A stretch of DNA of 64,000 nt from Streptomyces sp. B3I8 (GTDB lineage: Bacteria > Actinomycetota > Actinomycetes > Streptomycetales > Streptomycetaceae), in NCBI RefSeq assembly GCF_030816915.1, contig NZ_JAUSYN010000002.1, positions 4,291,501 through 4,355,500 of the forward strand. Reading direction: 5' to 3'. Below are positions 20,828 to 29,780 of the stretch, piece by piece (the stretch's first letter is position 1; each line of letters begins with the position of its first letter). Made by a program: the position numbers and the translations under genes. A model generated the notes under the pieces. The model searched no databases. It worked only from the letters and a program-made list of their open reading frames with translations, and was not told the origin of the DNA.

Positions 20828-20830
20828 CAC

Positions 20831-20849
20831 CGGCCGGTCCCACCGGCCG
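20831..20849 (+). terminator. Short GC hairpin after trpS
   Basis: CGGCCGGT-CCC-ACCGGCCG, an 8-bp stem three bases after the trpS stop. The rest of the gap to 21067 holds only short imperfect direct repeats (GCAACGCCCG twice) and no gene. Confidence 0.55.
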
Positions 20850-21067
20850 ACCCGCGCACGACCGCGCGACGAGCACGCACCAGCACCGTACGGACACCGT
20901 GTACCACCGGGCAGAGCGCTGCACATCACTCCCGCTGCGCCTGCCCGGGGCACAGCCGTGGCCGTACAGTCGATAGCCGGGCGGCGCACAGCCGGCCGGC
21001 GAGACCCGCCCGACGAGCAACGCCCGCCCCGACGGGCAACGCCCGACCCGACGACGAAGGAGACGAC

Positions 21068-21647
21068 GTGGGGACCGTAACGATCGGTGTGTCGATCGCG
21101 GTCCCGGAGCCGCACGGCACCCTGCTCCAGCAGCGGCGCGTCGGCTTCGGCGACGCCGCGGCGCGGGGCATCCCCACGCACGTCACCCTGCTGCCGCCGA
21201 CCGAGATCGAGGAGGCGGACCTGCCCGCCCTCGAGGCGCACCTGGCGCGGGTCGCGGCGGCCGGCCGGCCCTTCCCGATGCGGCTGTCCGGCACGGGCAC
21301 CTTCCGGCCGCTGTCACCGGTGGTGTTCGTCCAGGTGGTGGAGGGCGCCGAGGCGTGCGCCCGGCTGCAGCAGCAGGTACGGAACGCCTCCGGGCCCGTC
21401 GCCCGCGAACTGCAGTTCCCCTACCACCCGCACGTCACCGTGGCGCACGGCATCGACGAGGCGGCCATGGACCGCGCCTACGAGGAACTCGCCGACTACG
21501 CGGCCGAGTGGCCCTGCACGCGGCTTCGGCCTGCACGAGCAGGGCGACGACGGGGTGTGGCGCAAGCTGCGCGACTTCCCCTTCGGCTCCACGGTCGTCC
21601 CGCCGCAGGCGACGGCCCCCGAGGACACCTCCCTGCACGCCCGCTGA
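21068..21647 (+). pseudogene. 2H phosphoesterase / 2'-5' RNA ligase-like, frameshifted
   Basis: The two HxT motifs of the 2H phosphoesterase fold are present: THVTLLPP (about residue 39) and HPHVTVAHG (about residue 122). The frame breaks near 21519-21521. Removing one C from CACGCGGC joins ADYAAEWPCT to GFGLHEQGDDGVWRKLRDFP, which reads as a normal family C-terminus, and gives a protein of about 192 residues. The family acts on cyclic phosphates or 2'-5' linkages. GTG 21068 follows AAGGAGACGAC. This lesion is only 1.5 kb from the trpS frameshift, so a sequencing error in this stretch must be considered. Confidence 0.82.
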
Positions 21648-21702
21648 CCGGGCGGCGCCGGCCCGTTCACATCGGCCGCCCCGCCCGCACCGGCAGCTCC
21701 GC

Positions 21703-22458
21703 TCACATAGGCAGCAGCCGGAACAGCGGCCGCGGCACGTGCCGCAGCGCCGACATCACCACCCGCAGCCGTCCCGGCACCCACACCGTCTCCGAACGGC
21801 GCCGCAGCCCCAGCTCCACGGCCCGCGCCACCGCCTCCGGCGTGGTCGTGAACGGCACGTCCGGCCGCTCGGTGCTCGCCGCCGTGCGGACGTACCCGGG
21901 GCGGACGACCATCACGTGCACCCCGGTGCCGTACAGGGCGTCGCCCAGGCCCTGCGCGAAGGTGTCCAGGCCCGCCTTGCTGGAGCCGTAGATGAAGTCC
22001 GAGCGGCGGGCGCGCTCCCCGGCGACGGACGACAGCACGACCAGCGAGCCGTGCCCCTGCGTCTGCAACGCCTTCCCGCACACCAGGCCGGCCGAGACCG
22101 CGCCGGTGTAGTTGGTCTGCGCGACCCGGGCGGCGGCCACCGGGTCGCGTTCGTCGGTGGCCTGGTTGCCGCTCACGCCGAAGGCCAGCAGCACCATGTC
22201 GACGGCGCCCTCGGCGAACACCTTGCCGAGCACGGCCTCGTGCGCCTCGGGGTCCAGCGCGTCGAAGGCGACGGTGCGGACCTCCGCGCCGGCCCGGCGG
22301 ATCTGCTCGGCGGCCTTCTCCAGCGCCGGCGAGGGCCGCCCGGCCAGCCATACGAGCCGCGTCCGGCGCGCGATCAGCCGCCGGGCGGTGGCGAGCGCGA
22401 TCTCGGACGTACCCCCGAGCACGAGCAGGGAGGCGGGGGGGCGATAGCCGTCCATCAT
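21703..22458 (-). CDS. SDR oxidoreductase, DprE2-like
   Basis: A 251-residue short-chain dehydrogenase: LLVLGGTSEIALATARRL (NAD(P)-binding loop of the GGTSEIG type), LAFGVSGNQ, the catalytic Ser in VVLSSVAGER, YGSSKAGLD (catalytic Tyr and Lys) and VRPGYVRT. The GGTSEI loop is typical of decaprenylphosphoryl-2-keto-ribose reductases, which with DprE1 make the arabinose donor of actinobacterial cell walls. No DprE1 gene is in the window, so this substrate is inferred. ATG 22458 stands 7 bases after TACCGT without a ribosome site; ATG 22455 is the alternative. It is convergent with the RNA-ligase-like gene. Confidence 0.87.
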   Translation of the reverse strand: MMDGYRPPASLLVLGGTSEIALATARRLIARRTRLVWLAGRPSPALEKAAEQIRRAGAEVRTVAFDALDPEAHEAVLGKVFAEGAVDMVLLAFGVSGNQATDERDPVAAARVAQTNYTGAVSAGLVCGKALQTQGHGSLVVLSSVAGERARRSDFIYGSSKAGLDTFAQGLGDALYGTGVHVMVVRPGYVRTAASTERPDVPFTTTPEAVARAVELGLRRRSETVWVPGRLRVVMSALRHVPRPLFRLLPM

Positions 22459-22465
22459 GTGGCCG

Positions 22466-22471
22466 ACGGTA
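22466..22471 (-). promoter_or_regulatory. -10 box of leaderless DprE2-like transcript
   Basis: TACCGT on the minus strand, 7 bases before ATG 22458. The gap to the divergent gene at 22607 shows no other clear element. Confidence 0.45.
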
Positions 22472-22606
22472 TCGGTCGAAACCGTATGCACCTGCTCAGA
22501 ACACGCCGTTCTCCGCGCCGCTACCACCCCCGCCGGGGGGTAACCGCAATGCAAGCAGCGCGGCATCGCGGCATGCGGACGCGGACAAGAGGGGATCGTC
22601 AGGATC

Positions 22607-23518
22607 ATGGACTGGCTGAAAAGACTCCCCGGCATCGGCCCCGCCCTGGCCCAGCTGGAGACCACCCACGCCTGGCGCTCCTACGAACGCCTCGACCGCG
22701 TCAAGTGGACCCGCCTCGCCGCCGCGATGACCTTCACCAGCTTCGTCGCCCTCTTCCCCGTCCTCACCCTCGCCGCCACCCTCGGCGCCGCCGCCCTCAG
22801 CGACGCCCAGCAGCGCACCCTCCAGGACCGCGTCGCCGACCAGGTCCCCGGCATCGCCGACCAGCTCGACATCCACGGCCTGGTCGACAACGCCGGCACC
22901 GTCGGCGTCATCGCGGCCGTCGTGCTGCTGTTCACCGGCATCGGCTGGGTCGACGCCATGCGGGACTGTCTGCGCACGGTCTGGGAACTGCCCGACGACG
23001 AGGAGAACCCGGTCCTGCGCCGGGTCAAGGACGCCGGTGTCCTCGTCGGCTTCGGCGGCGCCGTCCTGCTCACCCTGGCCGTGTCCGTGAGCGCCACCGC
23101 CCTGGTCGGCTGGAGCGCCGACCGGCTCGGCGTGGAGGAGGCCGGCTGGGGCCGCGCGCTGCTGCAGGCCGCCGCGTTCGCCGTCGCCGTCCTCGCCGAC
23201 TTCCTCCTCCTGCTGTACGTCCTCACCCTGCTGCCCGGCGTCGAGCCGTCCCGGCACCGGCTGTTCGTCGCCGCGCTGCTCGGCGCCCTCGGCTTCGAGA
23301 TCCTCAAGCTGCTGCTCAGCGGCTACATCCAGGGCATCGCCGCGAAGAGCATGTACGGCGCCTTCGGCGTGCCGGTCGCACTGCTGCTGTGGATCAACTT
23401 CACGGCCAAACTGGTGCTGTACTGCGCCTCCTGGACCGCCACCGGCAGCAAGGCCGAGGAGGGGATCATCCGTCCTTCCCGCGGCGTGCCGAACCCGGCA
23501 GCGGCCAGCGGCGGTTGA
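22607..23518 (+). CDS. YihY/UPF0761-family inner membrane protein
   Basis: A 303-residue membrane protein with about six helices. Family features are the N-terminal YERLDRVKWTRLAAAMTFTS, LFPVLTLAATLGAAA, GVIAAVVLLFTGIGWVDAM, LLLYVLTLLPGVEPS and the C-terminal GAFGVPVALLLWINF. Relatives were once called ribonuclease BN, but that activity belongs to another protein; YihY itself is of unknown function. The last 53 bases overlap the end of the opposite-strand DD-carboxypeptidase gene, an unusual convergent overlap. Confidence 0.92.
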   Translation: MDWLKRLPGIGPALAQLETTHAWRSYERLDRVKWTRLAAAMTFTSFVALFPVLTLAATLGAAALSDAQQRTLQDRVADQVPGIADQLDIHGLVDNAGTVGVIAAVVLLFTGIGWVDAMRDCLRTVWELPDDEENPVLRRVKDAGVLVGFGGAVLLTLAVSVSATALVGWSADRLGVEEAGWGRALLQAAAFAVAVLADFLLLLYVLTLLPGVEPSRHRLFVAALLGALGFEILKLLLSGYIQGIAAKSMYGAFGVPVALLLWINFTAKLVLYCASWTATGSKAEEGIIRPSRGVPNPAAASGG

Positions 23519-24899
23519 CCAGCCAGATCCCGGCGGCGACCAGCACCAGCAGGCCGCCCGCCACCCCCAGCGCCACGCCCATCCCGCCGGACCGGCCCGG
23601 TACGGAAGCGGCGGCCACCGGCTCGGTGGACGGCCCCGGCGTGGAACCCGGCATCCCGGTCCCGGTGCCGGAGCCGTCGTTCCCCGTGCCCTCGGGGGCG
23701 ACCAGTTCGCCGACCGGCGTGGCCCTGCCCGCCGCCGCGAACCCCCAGTCGAGCAGCTTGGCGGCCTCCTTGTAGACCTCGTTGTGCGCGTGGTTCTCCG
23801 GGTTCATCACCGTGACGAGCAGCACCCGGCCGTCGCGCTCGGCCACACCGGTGAAGGTGGCCCCGGCCTTGGTGGTGTTGCCGTTCTTCACGCCCGCGAG
23901 GCCCGGGTAGGCGGGGACGTCGGTGTCACCGGCCAGCAGCCGGTCGGTGTTGCGTATCTCGAAGGTCTTGCGGGTCTTCTTCCCGTCGGCGCCCTTCGTC
24001 GTCTCCCCGGGGAAATCGGTCTTCACGGTGGAGCAGTACTCGCGGAAGTCCTTCTTCTGCAGCCCCGAGCGGGCGATCAGCGTCAGGTCGTACGCGGAGG
24101 AGACCTGCTTCGGGGCGTCGTACCCGTCCGGGCTGACCACGGTCGTGTCCAGGGCGCGCAGCTCCTTGGCGTGCGCCCGCATGTCCTCGACGGTCGCGGC
24201 GACGCCGTCGTTCATGGCGGAGAGCACGTGCACGGCGTCGTTGCCGGACTTGAGGAAGACGCCGAGCCACAGGTCGCGCACGGAGTACGTCTCGCCCTTG
24301 TGCAGCGGGACCACGCTGGATCCGGCGCCCATGCCGGCCAGATCGGAGGCGGTCACCTCGTGCTCGGTGGTGCGGGGGAACTTGGGCAGCAGGGTGTCCG
24401 CGAACAGCATCTTCAGGGTGCTGGCCGGGGGCAGCTTCCAGTGCGCGTTGTGCGCGGCCAGGACGTCGCCGGACTCGGCGTCGGCGACGATCCAGGAGCG
24501 GGCGGTGACGTCCTTGGGCAGCACGGGCGCACCGCTGCCGAGTTCGGCCTGCGTCCCGGGCAGCGCGAGCCGCGCCCCGCCGACGGCCGACATCGTCGCC
24601 GGGGGAGTGGCGGAGGGGCTGCCGCCGGGTGTCGCACCGGTACCGGCGCCGCTGCTCGCCCCGGCCCCCGGACTCGCGCTCGACCCGGGGGTCGCGCTCG
24701 TGCCCGGCCCCGGGGTCGTACTCGTGCCGGACCCCGAGGGCAGGCCGGGTGCGGTGCTGCTGCCCGACCCCGGGATCGGTGGCATCGGTGCCGCGAAGGC
24801 GGCGCCGGGCAGCGCGAACGGCAGCGCGGGCAGGGACAGCAGGACGACGGCGGCGACCGGCGCGCGGCGCCTGCCGGTCTTCGTGTGGGAAGCGGGCAC
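23466..24899 (-). CDS. Secreted D-alanyl-D-alanine carboxypeptidase
   Basis: A serine-type penicillin-binding protein of 477 residues that trims peptidoglycan stem peptides. Parts in order: signal peptide (VVLLSLPALPFALPGAAFA), a long Ser/Gly/Thr/Pro linker, the peptidase S11 domain with SxxK (PPASTLKML), SxN (FLKSGNDAV) and a KNG triad (AGVKNGNTTKAG) where KTG is usual, then a C-terminal membrane helix (GVALGVAGGLLVLVAAGIWLV) and basic tail. GTG 24899 is chosen because it begins a normal signal peptide and lies 7 bases after TACGTT, a leaderless arrangement. ATG 25058, preceded by AAAGG, would add 53 residues. Confidence 0.92.
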   Translation of the reverse strand: MPASHTKTGRRRAPVAAVVLLSLPALPFALPGAAFAAPMPPIPGSGSSTAPGLPSGSGTSTTPGPGTSATPGSSASPGAGASSGAGTGATPGGSPSATPPATMSAVGGARLALPGTQAELGSGAPVLPKDVTARSWIVADAESGDVLAAHNAHWKLPPASTLKMLFADTLLPKFPRTTEHEVTASDLAGMGAGSSVVPLHKGETYSVRDLWLGVFLKSGNDAVHVLSAMNDGVAATVEDMRAHAKELRALDTTVVSPDGYDAPKQVSSAYDLTLIARSGLQKKDFREYCSTVKTDFPGETTKGADGKKTRKTFEIRNTDRLLAGDTDVPAYPGLAGVKNGNTTKAGATFTGVAERDGRVLLVTVMNPENHAHNEVYKEAAKLLDWGFAAAGRATPVGELVAPEGTGNDGSGTGTGMPGSTPGPSTEPVAAASVPGRSGGMGVALGVAGGLLVLVAAGIWLVNRRWPLPGSARRGKDG

Positions 24900-25231
24900 G
24901 CAGTGCAACGTACCGGGCGCCCCGTCCGGCGTCGCACCCCCCTTCGGCCGTATCCCCGGCCGTCCCTCCGCCACGCGGCCGGAACCCGCCGTTCCACCCG
25001 CCCGCCGGGCACGCGGCCCGGGCCGCGGGGTGGGGGTGGGGGTGGGGAGCTGGGTCATCCGGATCACCTTTCACGAGCGGGCGGGCGGGCGAGCGTGTGT
25101 GGCGTGCGTGCTCGTCGCCTCCCTCCCCAAGAAGAGCGTCGGGACCCCGTGAGGGTTGCGGTGGAGGGGCGGACGGGGTGCGACGGGAGGGCCGGGGGGC
25201 GTTGTCAGTGGTGGGCCGTAGCTTGTGGCGC
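24900..25231. promoter_or_regulatory. Divergent leaderless promoters, DD-carboxypeptidase and SWIM gene
   Basis: TACGTT (minus, 24907-24912) lies 7 bases before GTG 24899, and TAGCTT (plus, 25219-25224) lies 7 bases before ATG 25232. Neither start has a convincing ribosome site at normal distance. Nothing else is recognised in the 332-base gap, apart from a possible longer N-terminus of the carboxypeptidase. Confidence 0.5.
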
Positions 25232-26698
25232 ATGACTCACCACGCGCAGACGTACGCCTACTTACGTCCCTCCGCGGTGCATCGCACGGCCGAGGGCGGC
25301 ACCCTCAGCCTGCAGACCTCCGGCGGGACGACACCCGCGGGGCCCGAGGCCCATCCGAGCTTCTTCCGCGGCTTCCTGACGCGCCCCCCGATCGCCGCGG
25401 CCGGGCTGTTGTGCGTCGCGGACGTGGCCGCCGCCCGCTACTACCAGCCGCTGCGCCCCGGCTGGCGCGACCCGGTGGTCACCGGGAACGGGGACCGGCT
25501 GCGGTTCGAGTCGTTCTCCGGCTGCGGCGGCGTCTACGCGCGGCTCGACCTGCTCGGCGACGCGCTCGACGGGGACGACGTCGGACACGGCACGACCAAC
25601 GTCGACGTGAACCTCCCGCTCCGGGAGGCCCTGACCCGCATCGGCCCGGCCGACCCGATGCTTCTGGAGGTCGGGCCCGACGAGCTGACCCTCACCACCT
25701 TCGACGGGCCCGTGGTGGAGAAGAAGGTGCCGCTGCCCGACCGCTGGCTGCGCGGATTCGCCGAGACCCAGGTGATCGCCTCCGGGTTCGACCTGCGCGC
25801 CGAGCTCTCCGCCACCGAGGCCGTGCGCTTCCTGCGGTCACTGCCCCGCTCCGGGACCGGGAGCTCCCGGGCGGTGCGCTGGGTCGTCCCGGCCGGACGC
25901 TCGCTGCGCGCCACCACCCGGCCGGTCCCCGGAGCGGTGTGCCTGCCGGGCCCCGACCGGCTCGCCGCACTGAGCCGGGTACTGCGCCATGCGACGGGCC
26001 TGCGCCTGCACGGGCCGGCCGTCACGTCCGGCAGCGGCGCCGTGGCGAGCGCGTGGGAGATGCGGCTCCCCGGCATGCGTCTCACCCTCACCCTGTCCCC
26101 GGACCCCTCGCGGGGCTTCTCCGGCGAGGGCGGTGTCCTGGACGCCCTGGCGACGGAGGAGTCCGGCGAGGACGCCGAACTGGTGTCGGTACTGCTCGCC
26201 TGGGACCCCGCCGTCGACCCCGCCCGGCTCGCCGAGCAGAGCGGGCTCACCCCCGCGCGGGTACGGGCGGCGCTCACCCGGCTCGGCACCGCCGGACGCA
26301 TCGGCTACGACGTGGCGGAGGCGGCCTACTTCCACCGCGAACTGCCGTACGACACCGGGCGGGCCGAGCGCCACAACCCCCGGCTGCTCGCCGCCCGGGC
26401 CCTGGTCGAAGCGGGCGCGGTGCGGCTCGACGACGCCGAAATGGCCACGGTCGCCGTCGATGACCATGTCCACCGGGTCAGGTCCGCCGAGGGACGCCTG
26501 AGCTGTACGTGCCTGTGGTGGGCCACGTACCGCGGCGGCCGCGGGCCGTGCAGGCACGCGCTGGCCGTCCGCATCGTCCGCCGCGCGGCCACACCACGCA
26601 CGACCGGCACCGCGGCCGGCACCGCGGCCGGCACCGCGAACACCACCGTGACCGACACCGTGACCGACACCCCCACCTCTTCCACCGGAGCCGTCTGA
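25232..26698 (+). CDS. SWIM zinc-finger protein with TTA codon
   Basis: A 488-residue protein. The C-terminal SWIM finger is clear (SCTCLWWATYRGG then PCRHALAVRI: CxC...CxH, about residues 420-450), a zinc site that usually binds DNA or protein. The N-terminal 400 residues have no domain I recognise. The tail is a Thr/Ala repeat. Codon 11 is TTA (25262-25264), the only one found in frame in the window's clear genes; in Streptomyces TTA needs the bldA tRNA, so expression should be tied to development. ATG 25232 is 7 bases after TAGCTT, without a ribosome site. The next gene overlaps as TGATG. Confidence 0.9.
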   Translation: MTHHAQTYAYLRPSAVHRTAEGGTLSLQTSGGTTPAGPEAHPSFFRGFLTRPPIAAAGLLCVADVAAARYYQPLRPGWRDPVVTGNGDRLRFESFSGCGGVYARLDLLGDALDGDDVGHGTTNVDVNLPLREALTRIGPADPMLLEVGPDELTLTTFDGPVVEKKVPLPDRWLRGFAETQVIASGFDLRAELSATEAVRFLRSLPRSGTGSSRAVRWVVPAGRSLRATTRPVPGAVCLPGPDRLAALSRVLRHATGLRLHGPAVTSGSGAVASAWEMRLPGMRLTLTLSPDPSRGFSGEGGVLDALATEESGEDAELVSVLLAWDPAVDPARLAEQSGLTPARVRAALTRLGTAGRIGYDVAEAAYFHRELPYDTGRAERHNPRLLAARALVEAGAVRLDDAEMATVAVDDHVHRVRSAEGRLSCTCLWWATYRGGRGPCRHALAVRIVRRAATPRTTGTAAGTAAGTANTTVTDTVTDTPTSSTGAV

Positions 26699-29343
26699 TG
26701 CGTGGACTTCCCGACTACGACATCCCCGACGAGATCACCACGGACGCCCACGCGCTGCTGCACGCCGTGCGCGAGGGCCGTGCCGAGGACGTCGCCGAGC
26801 TGGTCGCGCCGCTCACCGCCGCCGAGCGGCGCGCGTGCCTGCCGGTCCTGAAGTCGTGGCGCAAGGGCGTGCGCAACGACTGGGCCGACGGGCACGACAG
26901 GATCCGCACGGCCCTGAGAACGGCCGGCGCCGCCTGCTCCACCGGCGTGACGGCCGCCGTCCAGTGGCTCGCGGCCGCTGAACTGCGATGGTCCGCGAGA
27001 GACTCGTCACCGATCCTCGAGGCCCTGGGTGACCGCGACCCCGACTGGCTGGGCCAGGTGGCGCACCGGATGGCCGAGCGCCGCGCGGTCGCGCGGGACG
27101 AGTACCCGCTGATCGCCGGGCTGGTGCGGGCCGCGGGCTGCGAGCCGCCCACGACGGACGGCTTCGTCCTCGGCTGGGAGCTGTCGGGCATCGGATCCGT
27201 GGGCTCCCCGGTCAGGAAGGCTTTGGGCGACGACCCCTTCCTGACGGTCATGGTGCCCCGGCTGTTCGAGGTGCCGGAGGCCGGCTCGAACCTCCAGTAC
27301 ACCGCCTGGAGCGATGACCCCGGGTGGGCCGCGGCCCTCGCCGGGCTCGCCGAGGAGGGCCGGCTCGACCGGGAGACGCTGCTCGACGGCTGCCTGTCCC
27401 GGCTCTCGCGCGAGACCCGGCTCGGTCTCGTGCGGGGCTTCCTCATCCTGCTGACCGCCCTGGCCCCGACCGAGGACGAGTACGCGGCGCGCACCCTCAC
27501 CTGGGTGCGGATGGTGCCCGACGCCCACCCGCTGGCGGCGGCACGGGCCCAGGAGGTGCTGGCCGGGCTCGACGCGGCGGGACGCCTGGAGAGCGAGCAC
27601 CTGGTCGAGGTTTCCCGGGCCGCCCTCACCCGGCCCGAGAAGAAGATCGTGCGGGCCCAGCTGACCATGCTGGACAAGGCCGTCAAACGTGGCGGACCGG
27701 GCGTACAGGAGCTGCTCCTCGCCGCCACCGACGTCTTCGGCCACGAGGAGCACAGCCTTCAGGAGCGTGGCCTCGCCCTGCTCGTCCGCCACCGGAAGCA
27801 CGCGAGCGACGCCGTCCTCGCCGGGATCGCGGCGGGCCTGGACCAGCTCGGCCCCGACCTGCGCGTCCGCGCGACGGAAGCGTTCGGGGACGTCCTCGCA
27901 GGCCAGAGCAGCCTCCTGCCCTCCGACGAGGGTGACGGGCTGCCGCCCGTGCCGAGTCCCGAGCCCCTCGAGGCGGCGCCGCTCACCACCGCGGAGCTCG
28001 TGGAGGAGATCGCCGCCCTGCCCTGGGGCGACGCCGAGCCGGTGCGGCAGGAACGGGTGCTGAGCGCCCTCGTGACGCATGCGCACGCCGACCTGCCGGG
28101 CCTGCGGGCCGCTCTGGAACCGGTCGTAGGGCGCTGGACGGAGACGTGGACCCGGGACGGGAACCTCTACCTCGCCTGGTACTGGCAGCCGTCCCTGCTC
28201 GTCTCCGTCATGGGAGCCCTGCCGGAGGAGGAGGTGGAGCCCATCCGCCGCCGCGAACTCGACAGGCAGTGTCCGCACTCGGCCGTCGGGCGCGTCCCCC
28301 TCCTCCGGGTGGCCGAGATCGCGGCGCGGCTGCACACCGATCCCCTGCCGTTCCTGCTGGCCACCCCCACCTGGTCTACCGGGACCATCGACCCCTCGGT
28401 GCTGGTGGAGCGGCTCGCCGCGTACGAACGCGCCGGTACCGAGCCCGGCCGGGCCGACCTCGACCTGGCGCTGCTGCGGCTCGACCGGGAGGTGCCGCCC
28501 GGCGCGGTGGCGGCCGCCGCGCAGCTCACCTCCGCGGCCGGGCGGCGGCTGGCCGCCCGGCTCGCCGCGGGCCCCCTGCCCGATCCCGCCGTCTTCCGCG
28601 AGAAGGAGCGGCTGGGGCTGCGGACCCCGCGCCCCGGAGTGCTGGTCCGCACCGAGGCCGTCGCCGGACACGAGGACTTCTCCGAGCCGTTCCGTTCCCT
28701 GCTCGACGCGTACGACCCCCTCAGGAGCAGGTGCCGGTGCCAGGGCGGCGGGGACTGCACCGCGCAGTCGCTGGCACTGCTGCCCCAGCACCGGGAGATC
28801 GTCGCGGCACGGATGCTGGTGACCGTCGCCGGGACGGCCGGGGGCGACTACATCGGCGAGGCCGCTTCCGTACTGCCCGCACTCGCCGAGTCGCACGGAC
28901 CGGCCGGGCCCGCGACCCACCTGCTCCTGGCGTACGGCCTCGGATCCCGGCGCGCGGACGAGCGCTTGTTCACCGTGGACGCGCTGCTCGTCCTGGCCGC
29001 GCGCGGCCAACTCGACGCGGACCGGCTCGGCCGGGACATCGCCGAACTGACGAGCCTGCGCCGGCTCGCCCTCCACCGGGTCGCCACGGCGTTGCGGGAG
29101 ATCGTGCGCACCCGCGCCCACGCCACGGTGTGGGCGGTCCTCTCGGCCGCCCTGCCCTCCTTGCTGTCGCAGGAGGCACCGCACGGGCTCCCCGCCGTGC
29201 TCACCCTCGCGGCCGAGTCGGCGGAAGGCTGCGGAGCCCGCGGGTCCATACCCGAGATCGACGAACTCGCGGCCCGCCCGGGCTCGTCGCAGACGGTCAA
29301 GCAGGCCCGGCGCATCAAGAGCGCGCTGGAGAGGGCGAGTTGA
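26698..29343 (+). CDS. DUF6493-like large helical protein
   Basis: An 881-residue protein whose ATG overlaps the SWIM gene's stop (TGATG), so translation is coupled. It is almost entirely alpha-helical with HEAT-like stretches (ELLLAATDVFGHEEHSLQER, ALLVRHRKHASDAVLAGIAA) and no signal peptide or membrane segment. A cysteine-containing stretch near residue 680 (SRCRCQGGGDCTAQ) could bind metal. It resembles proteins annotated DUF6493 that accompany SWIM-domain genes in Streptomyces. A complex of the two is inferred. Through coupling it also inherits the bldA dependence of the upstream gene. Confidence 0.85.
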   Translation: MRGLPDYDIPDEITTDAHALLHAVREGRAEDVAELVAPLTAAERRACLPVLKSWRKGVRNDWADGHDRIRTALRTAGAACSTGVTAAVQWLAAAELRWSARDSSPILEALGDRDPDWLGQVAHRMAERRAVARDEYPLIAGLVRAAGCEPPTTDGFVLGWELSGIGSVGSPVRKALGDDPFLTVMVPRLFEVPEAGSNLQYTAWSDDPGWAAALAGLAEEGRLDRETLLDGCLSRLSRETRLGLVRGFLILLTALAPTEDEYAARTLTWVRMVPDAHPLAAARAQEVLAGLDAAGRLESEHLVEVSRAALTRPEKKIVRAQLTMLDKAVKRGGPGVQELLLAATDVFGHEEHSLQERGLALLVRHRKHASDAVLAGIAAGLDQLGPDLRVRATEAFGDVLAGQSSLLPSDEGDGLPPVPSPEPLEAAPLTTAELVEEIAALPWGDAEPVRQERVLSALVTHAHADLPGLRAALEPVVGRWTETWTRDGNLYLAWYWQPSLLVSVMGALPEEEVEPIRRRELDRQCPHSAVGRVPLLRVAEIAARLHTDPLPFLLATPTWSTGTIDPSVLVERLAAYERAGTEPGRADLDLALLRLDREVPPGAVAAAAQLTSAAGRRLAARLAAGPLPDPAVFREKERLGLRTPRPGVLVRTEAVAGHEDFSEPFRSLLDAYDPLRSRCRCQGGGDCTAQSLALLPQHREIVAARMLVTVAGTAGGDYIGEAASVLPALAESHGPAGPATHLLLAYGLGSRRADERLFTVDALLVLAARGQLDADRLGRDIAELTSLRRLALHRVATALREIVRTRAHATVWAVLSAALPSLLSQEAPHGLPAVLTLAAESAEGCGARGSIPEIDELAARPGSSQTVKQARRIKSALERAS

Positions 29344-29365
29344 GGGGCGGTTGACCGGCCTCGGC

Positions 29366-29611
29366 TCAGGAGACGGACTCCTTGGCGTGCACGCGAAGAC
29401 TCCGGAAGCCGATCGCGCCGACGGCCGTCCCCAGGACGAACGACGTGACGGCCAGAGTGAGGTGCACCCAGAAGTAGGCCGTGGGACTGCCGTCGTCGAA
29501 GGCGAGTCCGCTCGCGTCCTTGATCAGGTTCTTGACGAAGGTGACCCAGATCACCCACGACCAGACGCCGAAGGCGAGAAGGAACCAGGAGGCGGAGCGG
29601 CCGAGTTTCAT
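29366..29611 (-). CDS. SCO4848-family small membrane protein
   Basis: An 81-residue protein with two membrane helices (WFLLAFGVWSWVIWVTFVKN and YFWVHLTLAVTSFVLGTAVG) and a short basic C-terminus (FRSLRVHAKES). It matches the size and layout of the actinobacterial SCO4848 family, of unknown function. ATG 29611 begins MKLGRSASWF, the normal N-terminus; GAGGACTCCTTCC precedes it. It converges on the DUF6493 gene and diverges from the metallophosphoesterase gene. Confidence 0.88.
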   Translation of the reverse strand: MKLGRSASWFLLAFGVWSWVIWVTFVKNLIKDASGLAFDDGSPTAYFWVHLTLAVTSFVLGTAVGAIGFRSLRVHAKESVS

Positions 29612-29780
29612 GGAAGGAGTCCTCTGGTGCGACAGGTACGACGGGTACGCCAGGTGTGAGGGGGAGCCGTGCACCGCAAGTGTCCCCCTCGCAGCTCAGT
29701 GCCTTAGCATCGGGACGGCGGGTGACCTGCCGCACCGCACCGCACCGCGCAGGGCTGTACGGCTGGAGGAACGGGGAACC

